Origin: UBA7485 sp050945075 | Lineage (GTDB): Bacteria; Bacillota; Clostridia; Eubacteriales; Eubacteriaceae | DNA: 10,946 nucleotides | Assembly: GCA_050945075.1 (NCBI GenBank) | Contig: JBMNSG010000073.1 | Span: forward strand, 1-10,946 | Direction of reading: 5' to 3' | Part shown: in pieces, positions 1 to 6,408 of the stretch | How positions within the stretch are numbered: the stretch's first letter is position 1 | Layout: each line of letters starts with the position of its first letter | Notes under the pieces: generated by a model | What the model was told of the DNA's origin: nothing | The model's database searches: none | What the model saw: the letters and a program-made list of their open reading frames with translations, nothing else | Translations under genes and position numbers: made by a program

Positions 1-2
1 AT

Positions 3-812
3 TCACCGGTACAAAACACACGGGGCTCACAGACACCTGCCTTTGATCTGGAAAAATTTGTCCGCAGTATGGACGTCGATACATTAAAACAGATTATCGC
101 GGTTAAAATGTCTGAAGAAAAAGCGGCATCGGCGGAAAAGGCTGCTTATGCCAGACCGGAAACCAGTGCTGCTGCTGTTGAACCTCCGGTACAGGCTGCG
201 ATGCAGGATCAGGCAGAGTCTGACCGCCTGAGCCGCCGGGAAGCACAGAAGGCGAAGCTGGAAATTGCGCTCAGGCAGAAGCTTGACGAACGGGAGCGCA
301 GCAGGGCTGAACAGGCCAGAATCGCTCAGGAACAGGCAGAACAGGAAGCCGCGGCGGCCCGGGAAGAACAGAGCCGTAAAGAAGCGCGGGAAGCTGCTGT
401 AAAAGCGGAAATCGAAGCCCGGCTTCAGGAAAAAGAAGAAGAAAAGAAACGCCAGGCGCAGGAAGAAGAAAAACGACGTCTGGCTGAAGAAGAAGCACAG
501 AGGAAAAAAGAAGAGGAAGCGCGGCTGGCGGAAGAAGCCAGACGTAAGGAAGAAGAAGCAAAGCTTCCGGATGCTTCCACAATCGACAACGTCCTGGGTG
601 CCGCTCTTTCAATCGCTCAGGCTGTTTCAGGCAGCAGCCCGGAAGCGGATGAAAAAGAAACAGCCGGCGCAGGTCCGGCTGCTGCACCGAAGGCAGAAAC
701 TCAGGAACCCGAAAAGCCAACGCACAAACGGCACAGCTATAAATGGCTGAATTACAAATCGGAGCTGAACGACGAAGAAGAAACGCTCAGAGACTGGAAA
801 GACAACAACTGA
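3..812 (+). CDS. Charged coiled-coil-like protein of unknown function, 5' end outside the window
   Basis: The reading frame is open from the first bases of the window with no upstream stop, so the gene very probably starts to the left; 269 residues are visible. The first in-frame ATG is at 69, but I see no convincing ribosome binding site before it, and the residues upstream (FDLEKFVRSMD) read naturally into it. From about base 210 to 560 the protein is almost entirely Glu, Ala, Lys, Arg and Gln with no proline, as expected for a long coiled coil or a single charged alpha-helix. A short less charged stretch follows (DASTIDNVLGAALSIAQAV), then an Ala/Pro/Glu-rich linker and a basic, aromatic tail (HSYKWLNYKSEL) before an acidic end. 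I see no signal peptide, membrane segment or catalytic motif in the visible part. A structural or scaffolding role is possible, but I recognise no family. The gene lies 52 bases upstream of the pncA-like gene. Confidence 0.75.
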   Translation, partial: SPVQNTRGSQTPAFDLEKFVRSMDVDTLKQIIAVKMSEEKAASAEKAAYARPETSAAAVEPPVQAAMQDQAESDRLSRREAQKAKLEIALRQKLDERERSRAEQARIAQEQAEQEAAAAREEQSRKEAREAAVKAEIEARLQEKEEEKKRQAQEEEKRRLAEEEAQRKKEEEARLAEEARRKEEEAKLPDASTIDNVLGAALSIAQAVSGSSPEADEKETAGAGPAAAPKAETQEPEKPTHKRHSYKWLNYKSELNDEEETLRDWKDNN

Positions 813-864
813 CAGACTGCATTTACAGGCAGGCTGAATCATAGAAAAAAGACTGGAAGTAAAA

Positions 865-1428
865 ATGAAGGCATTGATCCTGATTGACTATACCAACGAT
901 TTCGTCGCAGAAGATGGAAAACTGACCACCGGAAAACCCGGGCAGGAAATAGACCCGGCTCTGGCACAGGCCATACACGAGGCGGACAGCGCCGGCGATT
1001 TTATCGTGGCAGTCAATGACATCCATTATCCGGATGATACCCGGCACCCTGAAAGTGCACTGTTTCCGCCGCATAATATTGCTGGAACGCCGGGACGCGA
1101 TATTTACGGTGAAACAGGCAAAGCCTTCGGACAGGTGATGAAAGATCACCCGGAACGCTGTTTTCTTCTGGACAAAATGCGGTATTCCGCGTTTGAAGGA
1201 ACACCGCTGGATATCCTGCTCAGGCAGAACGGGATTACGGAAATCGAACTGACCGGTGTCTGTACCGATATCTGCATCCTGCATTCTGCGGTGAGCGCGT
1301 ATAACCTGAATTACCGGACCACTGTCCGCCCTGACAGGGTCGCCAGCTTTAATCCGGCCGGACACGCGTTTGCGCTTGAACATTTTAAAAACTCGCTGGG
1401 ATTCAATGTCCCGGAAACCGGAGAATAA
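865..1428 (+). CDS. pncA: Nicotinamidase-type cysteine hydrolase (isochorismatase superfamily)
   Basis: This 187-residue protein has the layout of the isochorismatase/nicotinamidase superfamily and resembles small Gram-positive nicotinamidases. The catalytic triad is visible: Asp8 (ILIDYTNDF), Lys104 (LLDKMRYSAF) and Cys137 (GVCTDICILH). A metal site like that of pneumococcal-type nicotinamidases is present as Asp52, His54, Glu63 and His70 (NDIHYPDD, HPES, FPPHNIAGTPG). The presence of this site favours nicotinamide deamidation over a metal-free isochorismatase reaction. The product, nicotinate, enters NAD salvage; nicotinate mononucleotide is also the co-substrate of CobT in cobalamin lower-ligand activation, but a link to the cbi genes is only a guess. 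The start at 865 is preceded by a modest GGAAG-type site, and the protein begins directly with the first beta strand. It is complete and sits 3 bases upstream of the next gene, so the two are probably co-transcribed. The exact amide substrate is not proven by sequence. Confidence 0.85.
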   Translation: MKALILIDYTNDFVAEDGKLTTGKPGQEIDPALAQAIHEADSAGDFIVAVNDIHYPDDTRHPESALFPPHNIAGTPGRDIYGETGKAFGQVMKDHPERCFLLDKMRYSAFEGTPLDILLRQNGITEIELTGVCTDICILHSAVSAYNLNYRTTVRPDRVASFNPAGHAFALEHFKNSLGFNVPETGE

Positions 1429-1431
1429 CAG

Positions 1432-2253
1432 ATGCCTGAAAACAGGCCGTCGATTTCGATGTTTTCCTGGTTCGGGTATTTTCAGGGAGCCCGGGAGCGG
1501 TTCCGCATTATCCGGGAAGCCGGATTTGACGGGGTTATGCTGGGCTGGGAGGATGAACTGGAACCGGAGCTCATTCCCAGGCAGCAGCTGGCGGCGATGG
1601 CCCGGAAGGAAGGGCTGCGTGTTGTCAACGCCCACGCGCCTTTTATAGGCTGGAACCGGATATGGACGGACACACCGGAAGAAATCACGGATATGACAGG
1701 CCGGTTCAGACAATGGATCCGCGAATGCGGTGAAGAAAACATACCGGTTTTTGTCGTTCACACCAGTGACATGGATCTGGAGCCGGGATACAGTATTGAC
1801 AATGGTCTGGCTTTTTACAGAACGCTTGCAGAGGAAGCAGAGCGTTCGAATGTGAAGCTGGCGGTTGAAAATGTCTCGCGGCAGTTTTTGCTGCGGGAGG
1901 TTCTGGATCATGTGGAATCCGAGGCGATCGGATTCTGCTATGACTGTTCACACGATTATATGCTGCCCTGCGGACGGGGAAGACTGCTTCATGATTATTC
2001 AGACCGGATCGCTGCAGTGCATCTGTCGGATAACGATCTGTATCTGGACCGGCACTGGATCCCGGGAGAGGGACAGATTCCCTATGCGGAAATCATGCCG
2101 TTTCTGAAGAAAAGCCCGCTTGATGAAATCTCGCTTGAGGTTCTGAAAAGCCGGGAGGATACACGGACGCCGGAGCAGTTCTGTGCAGCGGCGGCCCGGG
2201 CTGCCGGGAAACTGGTGGAGCTTTATATGGAAGCGGCACTGCCGGAAAACTGA
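1432..2253 (+). CDS. Sugar phosphate isomerase/epimerase family protein (xylose isomerase-like TIM barrel)
   Basis: The 273-residue protein looks like a member of the AP endonuclease 2 / xylose isomerase-like TIM-barrel family. Candidate metal ligands occur at the expected barrel-strand ends: Glu146 (LAVEN), Asp171 and His174 (CYDCSHD), His197 (AAVHLSDN), Asp206 and His208 (LDRHWIPGEG) and Glu236 (ISLEVL). His68 (NAHAP) and His110 (VVHTS) occupy typical active-site positions. The xHWIPGEGxIPY loop is common in sugar phosphate isomerase/epimerase annotations and in endonuclease IV relatives. These proteins use divalent metal to isomerise or epimerise sugars, inositols or related polyols; the substrate cannot be read from sequence. 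The start lies 3 bases after the pncA-like stop with a GGAG at good spacing, which indicates one transcription unit. The protein is complete, with no signal peptide. True endonuclease IV (DNA repair) is less likely because the protein lacks parts of that enzyme's metal-site pattern and its flanks are metabolic. Confidence 0.8.
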   Translation: MPENRPSISMFSWFGYFQGARERFRIIREAGFDGVMLGWEDELEPELIPRQQLAAMARKEGLRVVNAHAPFIGWNRIWTDTPEEITDMTGRFRQWIRECGEENIPVFVVHTSDMDLEPGYSIDNGLAFYRTLAEEAERSNVKLAVENVSRQFLLREVLDHVESEAIGFCYDCSHDYMLPCGRGRLLHDYSDRIAAVHLSDNDLYLDRHWIPGEGQIPYAEIMPFLKKSPLDEISLEVLKSREDTRTPEQFCAAAARAAGKLVELYMEAALPEN

Positions 2254-2259
2254 TGCACA

Positions 2260-2396
2260 GGTTCAGGCCGGCTTGCAGGTTCAATTGATAAGCTGGTTCA
2301 GTCCGGTTTGCCGATTCGACTGAGCAGCTGATTCAAACCGTCGTGTCGGTTCGACTGATGAGTGGGTTCATACTGACTCGGATTGCATCAGCAGAG
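2260..2396. repeat. 35-bp degenerate tandem repeat, about 3.9 copies
   Basis: Copies begin at 2260, 2295, 2330 and 2365. Each consists of an 18-base half and a 17-base half, and both halves start with GGTTCA, GATTCA, GGTTCG or GATTCG, so the motif recurs about every 17.5 bases. The even halves share a GACTGA core (copies 2 and 3). The last copy is shorter and more diverged. The period is not a multiple of three and stop codons occur, so this is not a coding repeat. It begins 6 bases after the stop of the isomerase-like gene. Possible roles are a protein-binding array, a structured 3' region or a product of replication slippage; I cannot choose between them. Confidence 0.8.
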
Positions 2397-2447
2397 AACA
2401 GCCGGAGATGCGGACAGACGTTTTTTATGAAGAAATAAAACAGACCG

Positions 2448-2500
2448 GAGCCGGGGAATCATCGGGAGCATCTGCTCCTTTATGGTTTACCGGCTCTTTT
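2448..2500 (+). terminator. Terminator-like nested hairpin after the pncA/isomerase unit
   Basis: GAGCCGG at 2448-2454 is exactly complementary to CCGGCTC at 2490-2496, which is followed directly by TTTT. Inside lies a second perfect stem, GGAGC (2465-2469) with GCTCC (2474-2478) around an ATCT loop. The GC-rich outer stem and T-run look like an intrinsic terminator on the + strand, though the enclosed 35-base segment is longer than usual. Its arms also pair with downstream arms at 2512-2516 and 2552-2556, so an attenuator or switch is an alternative reading. Confidence 0.5.
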
Positions 2501-2556
2501 ACCGCATATCGGAGCCACTGGAAGCCTGCCGGATTTTTCTTTCGCAGTCCGGGCTC
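2490..2556 (+). promoter_or_regulatory. Alternating complementary arms with a B12-box-like motif (possible leader switch)
   Basis: Three arms follow each other: CCGGCTC (2490-2496), GGAGCC (2511-2516) and GGGCTC (2551-2556, followed by TTT). GGCTC at 2492-2496 can pair with GAGCC at 2512-2516, and GAGCC at 2512-2516 can instead pair with GGCTC at 2552-2556. CCGGA (2529-2533) and TCCGG (2548-2552) offer a further stem. Between them lie GCCACTG (2514-2520) and GAAGCCTGCCGG (2521-2532), which resemble two conserved pieces of cobalamin riboswitches. In real riboswitches these pieces are much farther apart, so I do not call a cobalamin riboswitch. The position upstream of cbiA makes regulation of corrin synthesis plausible but unproven. 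Confidence 0.3.
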
Positions 2557-2569
2557 TTTCAGGTATGAT
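2541..2569 (+). promoter_or_regulatory. Candidate sigma-70-type promoter for the cbiA operon
   Basis: TTCGCA (2541-2546) and TATGAT (2564-2569) are separated by 17 bases. The -10 matches the consensus at five of six positions and the -35 at four. A transcript would start near 2576 and have a leader of about 70 bases before cbiA. The -35 region overlaps the last complementary arm of the preceding element, so this promoter and a long structured leader starting further upstream are competing explanations. Weak evidence from consensus matching by eye. Confidence 0.3.
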
Positions 2570-2575
2570 AGACGG

Positions 2576-2619
2576 GTATAGAAGGTAATTGGAAAGCAAA
2601 TTGAAGGCAAATGGAAAGA
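2576..2619. repeat. 11-bp purine-rich tandem repeat before cbiA
   Basis: Four consecutive 11-base units (2576-2586, 2587-2597, 2598-2608, 2609-2619) share a core of the form AATTGGAAAGC, with GAAGG or GGAAAG in each. The first unit is the most diverged. The spacing is close to one DNA helical turn. It lies between the candidate promoter and the cbiA ribosome binding region and offers several GGAAAG/GAAGG sequences. Whether it has a function, for example in protein binding or ribosome standby, is unknown. Confidence 0.55.
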
Positions 2620-2645
2620 AGTCGTTATAGACTGGAAATAAGATT

Positions 2646-4052
2646 ATGCATGCATTTATGATAGCCGGAACCGGATCGGGTTCCGGAAAAACCACCATTA
2701 CCGCCGGGCTGATGCGCGCACTCAGCGGACATCTCGGGAAAGGCGGGGCACAGGAAATCGTTCCGTTTAAATGCGGACCGGATTACATCGATCCCATGTT
2801 CCATCGTTTTGCCTGCGGGTTTCCGTCAGTGAATCTGGATCCGGTGCTGCTGGAGGACAACGGTGTCCACCGTGCGTTCGAGCGCCGGATGCAGGATACT
2901 AAAAATACGGAAGCCTGTGCAGTGATTGAAGGCGCGATGGGGCTTTATGACGGACTCCGGGAGAGCGGACGCGGATCGGCTGCCGATGTATCTAAAATAC
3001 TGGGTGTACCGGTTTTTCTGATCGTCGACGGGCGCGGTATGAGTCAGAGCGCTGCGGCACTGGTTCAGGGCTTTCAGCATTACGATCCGGAAGTCAGGAT
3101 CGCAGGAATCATCATCAACCGTATTAAAAACGAGAGCCATTATCAGCTGCTTTCCGGTATTATCGAAGAATCCTGCGGCATACCCTGCGTGGGCTGGCTT
3201 CCCGAAAATCCGGGACTGAGACTGGAATCCCGTCATCTGGGGCTGATTCCGGCAGAAGAGCTGGCGGAGCTGTCCGAAATTCTGGACCGGGCTGCAGAAA
3301 ATATCCGGGAGCATTTTGACCTGGATCAGATTCTGGCTTTATCACGCTGTTCGCTTGACCAGAGTCCGGCCGTGGATCCGTATCAGGGACTAGAAAACAG
3401 CTATAGCGGCCTGACCGTTGCGGTGGCCCGTGACAAGGCATTTAATTTTTATTATACGGAAAATCTCGAGCTCATGCGGAGACTGGGCGTCACGCTTACG
3501 TTTTTCTCGCCCATGGCGGATACTGTTCTTCCCGAAGCAGATGCGTTCTGGTTTGGCGGCGGTTATCCGGAGGTGTTTGCAGAAGAGCTTGAAAATAATA
3601 CAGACATGCGCGAGTCGATTCGCGGGAAACTCGAATCGGGTTCGCCCTGTTATGCCGAATGCGGCGGACAGATCTATCTTTCTGACCGGATTATACCGGG
3701 GGACGGTATATCCAGAGAAGGTGTCGGCTTTCTGCCGGGGACGGTCCGGATGACGGAACGCCTGCAGCGTTTTGGCTATGCGGATCTGAATCTGGATTTT
3801 GAGGACCGGAATTACCGGCTCAAGATTCACGAATTCCATCACAGTGTGCTGGAGCCGGACAAAGATAAATCTCCGGATTATCGTGGCGAGGTCACCAGGG
3901 GCAAACGCAGCTGGCCGGGGATGCAGGTCAGAAAGAATACACTGGCGGGCTATCCCCACATTCATTTTTATGCCATGCCGGATGGACCGGAGCTGCTGAC
4001 AGCTATGCTTGACTATGTTCGCCGGGTTAAAAACGGAGAGAACAGCCTATGA
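2646..4052 (+). CDS. cbiA: Cobyrinate a,c-diamide synthase CbiA
   Basis: CbiA uses ATP and glutamine to amidate the a and c acetate side chains of cobyrinate in the cytoplasm. The 468-residue protein has the usual two-domain layout and length. The N-terminal dethiobiotin-synthetase-like ATPase domain carries a P-loop at residues 8-17 (GTGSGSGKTT), FKCGPDYIDPMFH (41-53) and EGAMGLYDG (95-103). The C-terminal class I-type glutamine amidotransferase domain carries GGGYPEVF (304-311), the nucleophile Cys339 in YAECGG, the HEFHHS segment (395-400) and the C-terminal His-rich YPHIHFYA (436-443). Absence of the cobyric-acid-synthase arrangement and the short length argue against CbiP/CobQ, and an anaerobic cbi context argues for cobyrinate rather than hydrogenobyrinate (CobB). 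The start at 2646 follows GGAAATAAGATT, a modest site; the P-loop is at the expected distance from it. The final bases overlap the next start as ATGA, implying translational coupling. Confidence 0.95.
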   Translation: MHAFMIAGTGSGSGKTTITAGLMRALSGHLGKGGAQEIVPFKCGPDYIDPMFHRFACGFPSVNLDPVLLEDNGVHRAFERRMQDTKNTEACAVIEGAMGLYDGLRESGRGSAADVSKILGVPVFLIVDGRGMSQSAAALVQGFQHYDPEVRIAGIIINRIKNESHYQLLSGIIEESCGIPCVGWLPENPGLRLESRHLGLIPAEELAELSEILDRAAENIREHFDLDQILALSRCSLDQSPAVDPYQGLENSYSGLTVAVARDKAFNFYYTENLELMRRLGVTLTFFSPMADTVLPEADAFWFGGGYPEVFAEELENNTDMRESIRGKLESGSPCYAECGGQIYLSDRIIPGDGISREGVGFLPGTVRMTERLQRFGYADLNLDFEDRNYRLKIHEFHHSVLEPDKDKSPDYRGEVTRGKRSWPGMQVRKNTLAGYPHIHFYAMPDGPELLTAMLDYVRRVKNGENSL

Positions 4053-4939
4053 GGGTATGTTCTGCCAGAGCACCTGGCACCTGCGGGGAATACATTCAGG
4101 GAATTATCCACGGAGAACCCTGTCTGGTATCCTCACCGGTGAATCTCTACAGCAGGGCGCAGGCATGGATAGATGACAGAGAAGGAAACAGAATCTGCGG
4201 AGATAAAACGGAGCGGGCAGTGAATCTGCTGGCGCAGCGTTTTGAGCTTCCGGCGTTCCAGATGGATCATCTTCATCTGGAGGTATGCTCGGAAATTCCG
4301 CAGCTGAAAGGGATGGCCAGCAGTACTGCAGATATCTGTGCAGCGGTGACAGCAACAGCCGGCTGCTTTGACCTGCGCCTTACCCCGGAACAGACAGCTT
4401 CATTGTGTCTGGCTGTGGAACCCAGCGACAATCTCATGTATCCGCAGCTGAATCTGTTCAGTCATTACAGCGGTGAGGTTTTTGATGATTTTGACTGTGT
4501 AGTCCGGGGCGAGGTGCTGGCGATTGACTTTGTCCAGAATGTTTCGACACTGGAGCTGGGCCGGGAAGCCGAGTACCGCAAAACGGAAGCGGACTTCGCA
4601 CCCTGCATCAGCCTGCTCAGGGAAGGCGCACGTACACAGGACCTGGGGAAAATAGGCCGGGCAGTTACGCTTTCTGCCAGACTCAACCAGGGAATGCTGT
4701 ACAAGCCCCGTCTGGAAACCATCATCCGGCTGGCGGAGCAAAACGGAGGCTGCGGTGTCATGATCGGCCATTCCGGCAGTATTGTGGGAATCATTCATGA
4801 TGCACAATTTGACGAAAACAGGTTCACAGAGCAATTCCGGGCGCAGGTTCCCCGCAATGAGTACATCGGGTTCAGGCATTTAGAGCTGATTCCGGGCGGG
4901 GTCGCTGTTCAGATGAAAACAGTGCCGGAATGTTTCTGA
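4049..4939 (+). CDS. pduX: PduX-type L-threonine kinase (GHMP kinase family)
   Basis: This 296-residue GHMP kinase resembles PduX, which phosphorylates free L-threonine to L-threonine-O-3-phosphate. CobD decarboxylates that product to aminopropanol phosphate, the linker between the corrin ring and the nucleotide loop. The visible motifs are the N-terminal APGTCGEYIQG (8-18), the GHMP phosphate-binding loop KGMASSTAD (88-96), the EPSDNLMYPQLNLF segment (124-137) and the C-terminal GCGVMIGHSGSIVG (234-247). The gene overlaps cbiA by ATGA and has GGAGA a short distance upstream. The context of corrin genes, with no propanediol-utilisation genes in view, supports a cobalamin role. Other GHMP kinases (homoserine, mevalonate, galactose) have different N-terminal signatures. 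The orthology to PduX is judged from motifs only, so substrate identity is inferred. The stop codon is the first triplet of a 37-bp tandem repeat. Confidence 0.82.
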   Translation: MRVCSARAPGTCGEYIQGIIHGEPCLVSSPVNLYSRAQAWIDDREGNRICGDKTERAVNLLAQRFELPAFQMDHLHLEVCSEIPQLKGMASSTADICAAVTATAGCFDLRLTPEQTASLCLAVEPSDNLMYPQLNLFSHYSGEVFDDFDCVVRGEVLAIDFVQNVSTLELGREAEYRKTEADFAPCISLLREGARTQDLGKIGRAVTLSARLNQGMLYKPRLETIIRLAEQNGGCGVMIGHSGSIVGIIHDAQFDENRFTEQFRAQVPRNEYIGFRHLELIPGGVAVQMKTVPECF

Positions 4940-5028
4940 GCTGTAGATAAAAGAAGCAATACCGGAACAGCTCTGAGCTGTAGATAAAAGAAACAATACC
5001 GGAACAGTTCTGAATTGCAGATAAAAAA
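4937..5028. repeat. 37-bp tandem repeat with hairpin potential between the kinase gene and cbiC
   Basis: Two full copies (4937-4973 and 4974-5010) differ at only two positions, and a third partial, diverged copy (5011 to about 5028) runs into the cbiC ribosome binding site. Copy 1 starts with the stop codon of the kinase gene, and the end of that gene (from about 4916) resembles the second half of the unit. Each copy begins GAGCTGT and ends ACAGCTC or ACAGTTC, so copies can fold on themselves. Adjacent copies form ACAGCTC-T-GAGCTGT (4967-4981) and ACAGTTC-T-GAATTGC (5004-5018), where a C-G pair in the first is a T-A pair in the second. A recent duplication is clear; a role in RNA processing or translation between the genes is speculation. 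Confidence 0.85.
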
Positions 5029-5036
5029 GGAAAAAC

Positions 5037-5684
5037 ATGGAAAAAATGAATTATATCAATGATCCGCAGGCAATCGAAAAAGAGAGCTTCCGGATTATAT
5101 CAGAAGAGCTGGGGGATAAGCTCCCGGACGAAGACATCCGCGATATTGTCCTGCGGGTGATACACACGACTGCAGATTTTGAATACGCGGATCTCATCGA
5201 ATTTAAAAACAATCCGGTGGAACGGGGACTGAAAGCCCTGTCCGAAGGAGCGGAAATTTATGCGGATACAGCGATGATCCGCAAAGCGGTCAACAGCCGG
5301 GCGCTGGCGATGCAGGGATGTGAAATCGTCAATTACGTGCATGATCAGGACGTACGCGAAGCGGCGGCGGAACAGGGAATTACCCGGTCTGCGGCTGCCA
5401 TGAAAAAAGCACTGGCCGGAGACAAGGTCCGGATCTTTGCCATCGGCAATGCGCCGACGGCACTGTATACGCTCATCGAAGGCATTGAAGCCGGAATGCC
5501 GGCCCCAGACCTGATTATCGGCGCTCCCATCGGCTTTGTCGGTGCGGCAGAATCCAAGGCGGCTCTGGACAGGCTCGATGCAATGGATGTTCCGTATATC
5601 CGTATTAACGGACGCAAGGGCGGCAGTCCGGTAGCGGCAGCGATCCTCAATGCCATGCTCTATCGCCTGGGACGGGAATGGTAG
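5037..5684 (+). CDS. cbiC: Cobalt-precorrin-8 methylmutase CbiC
   Basis: CbiC moves a methyl group from C11 to C12 of cobalt-precorrin-8 to give cobyrinate, the substrate of CbiA. The 215-residue protein matches the family length. His43 in RVIHTTAD is the catalytic histidine, at the same position as in CobH. Further family motifs are ITRSAAAM (115-122, containing the conserved Arg117), AIGNAPTAL (135-143), GAPIGFVGAAESK (162-174) and GRKGGSPVAAAILNAML (192-208). The ATG at 5037 has AAGGA at 5027-5031, five bases upstream; the alternative ATG at 5046 would be too far from it. The gene is separated from the kinase gene by the 37-bp repeat region, the only sizeable gap inside the cluster. It is followed 7 bases later by cbiL. 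In this operon it acts after CbiT and CbiE and directly before CbiA. Confidence 0.95.
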   Translation: MEKMNYINDPQAIEKESFRIISEELGDKLPDEDIRDIVLRVIHTTADFEYADLIEFKNNPVERGLKALSEGAEIYADTAMIRKAVNSRALAMQGCEIVNYVHDQDVREAAAEQGITRSAAAMKKALAGDKVRIFAIGNAPTALYTLIEGIEAGMPAPDLIIGAPIGFVGAAESKAALDRLDAMDVPYIRINGRKGGSPVAAAILNAMLYRLGREW

Positions 5685-5691
5685 GTGTGAG

Positions 5692-6408
5692 ATGACAGGA
5701 AAACTGACAGGTATAGGTATCGGACCGGGTTCACCCGACCTGCTTACCGTACGGGCGGTGCGTGCAATCCGCGATGCCCAGACGGTTTTTGTGCCCAGAG
5801 GAAAAAACGGAAAGCCGGGGGTGGCTCTGACAACCGCTCAGGACTATATCCCGGAAACGGCTCAGGTCATCGAAATGGATTTCCCGATGGTTTCGATTTC
5901 GGGAGAAGCACAGATGCTGGACGAGCAGTGGCGGGATAATGCCGATACAGTAAAGAATGCGCTGGAAAAGGGAGACGGTGTGTTCCTGACACTCGGGGAC
6001 CCCATGGTGTATTCCACCTATTCGTACATCATCGATTTTCTGGCGGAACAGGGAATCAACACGGAAAATATTCCCGGGATTACTTCATTCTGCGCACTGG
6101 CTTCGCTTCTCGGCATTCCGCTGGCTCAGGGCGAGGAATCACTGGCGGTGGTTTCCATGACACAGGACGATGACGAAATCCGTGCGATTCTGCGGCTCAA
6201 CAAAAACATCATCGTCATGAAGGCTTCCGGACGCAATGAATTTCTGGCGGATCTGCTGGAAGAAGAAGGACTGGAGAAGCAGTTTACCAGGGTGTCCAAC
6301 ATCGGCATGCCCAGCGAAACTATCTCTTCGGATATTGATGAGCTGCGGGGAAGAATTCCCTATTTCTCCACCATTCTGATCAAGAAAGACTATGACTTCA
6401 AAAACTAA
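5692..6408 (+). CDS. cbiL: Cobalt-precorrin-2 C20-methyltransferase CbiL
   Basis: CbiL transfers the S-adenosylmethionine methyl group to C20 of cobalt-precorrin-2, the first dedicated step after cobalt insertion. The 238-residue protein has the tetrapyrrole methylase fold: the N-terminal GIGIGPGSPD loop (7-16), LGDPMVYSTY (101-110), which is characteristic of CbiL/CobI, the IPGITSFCA SAM-binding loop (127-135) and a C-terminal PYFSTILIKK. I chose the ATG at 5692 because AGGTG lies just upstream (5683-5687) and the first beta strand starts a few residues in. The frame is open to an ATG at 5650, but that would add 14 residues unlike the family and overlap cbiC. The 3' end overlaps cbiD by 17 bases. 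The anaerobic context favours CbiL over the aerobic CobI. Confidence 0.93.
   Translation: MTGKLTGIGIGPGSPDLLTVRAVRAIRDAQTVFVPRGKNGKPGVALTTAQDYIPETAQVIEMDFPMVSISGEAQMLDEQWRDNADTVKNALEKGDGVFLTLGDPMVYSTYSYIIDFLAEQGINTENIPGITSFCALASLLGIPLAQGEESLAVVSMTQDDDEIRAILRLNKNIIVMKASGRNEFLADLLEEEGLEKQFTRVSNIGMPSETISSDIDELRGRIPYFSTILIKKDYDFKN

Noticed and set aside
823..1911. 362-codon open frame on the minus strand across the pncA-like and isomerase genes
   Set aside because: It is antisense to two genes with clear catalytic motifs. Its product is rich in Arg, Pro, Phe and Cys with no recognisable domain, as expected from the complement of GC-rich codons.
2260..2396. CRISPR array
   Set aside because: The 35-base units are degenerate tandem copies with no constant repeat alternating with unique spacers, and no cas genes are present.
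4937..5028. Short coding gene in the gap between the kinase gene and cbiC
   Set aside because: The 37-base period breaks any frame and the sequence has frequent stop codons.
5650..5691. Earlier ATG for cbiL at 5650
   Set aside because: It would overlap cbiC by 35 bases and add residues unlike the family, whereas the ATG at 5692 has its own ribosome binding site and places the first SAM-binding loop at the usual distance.
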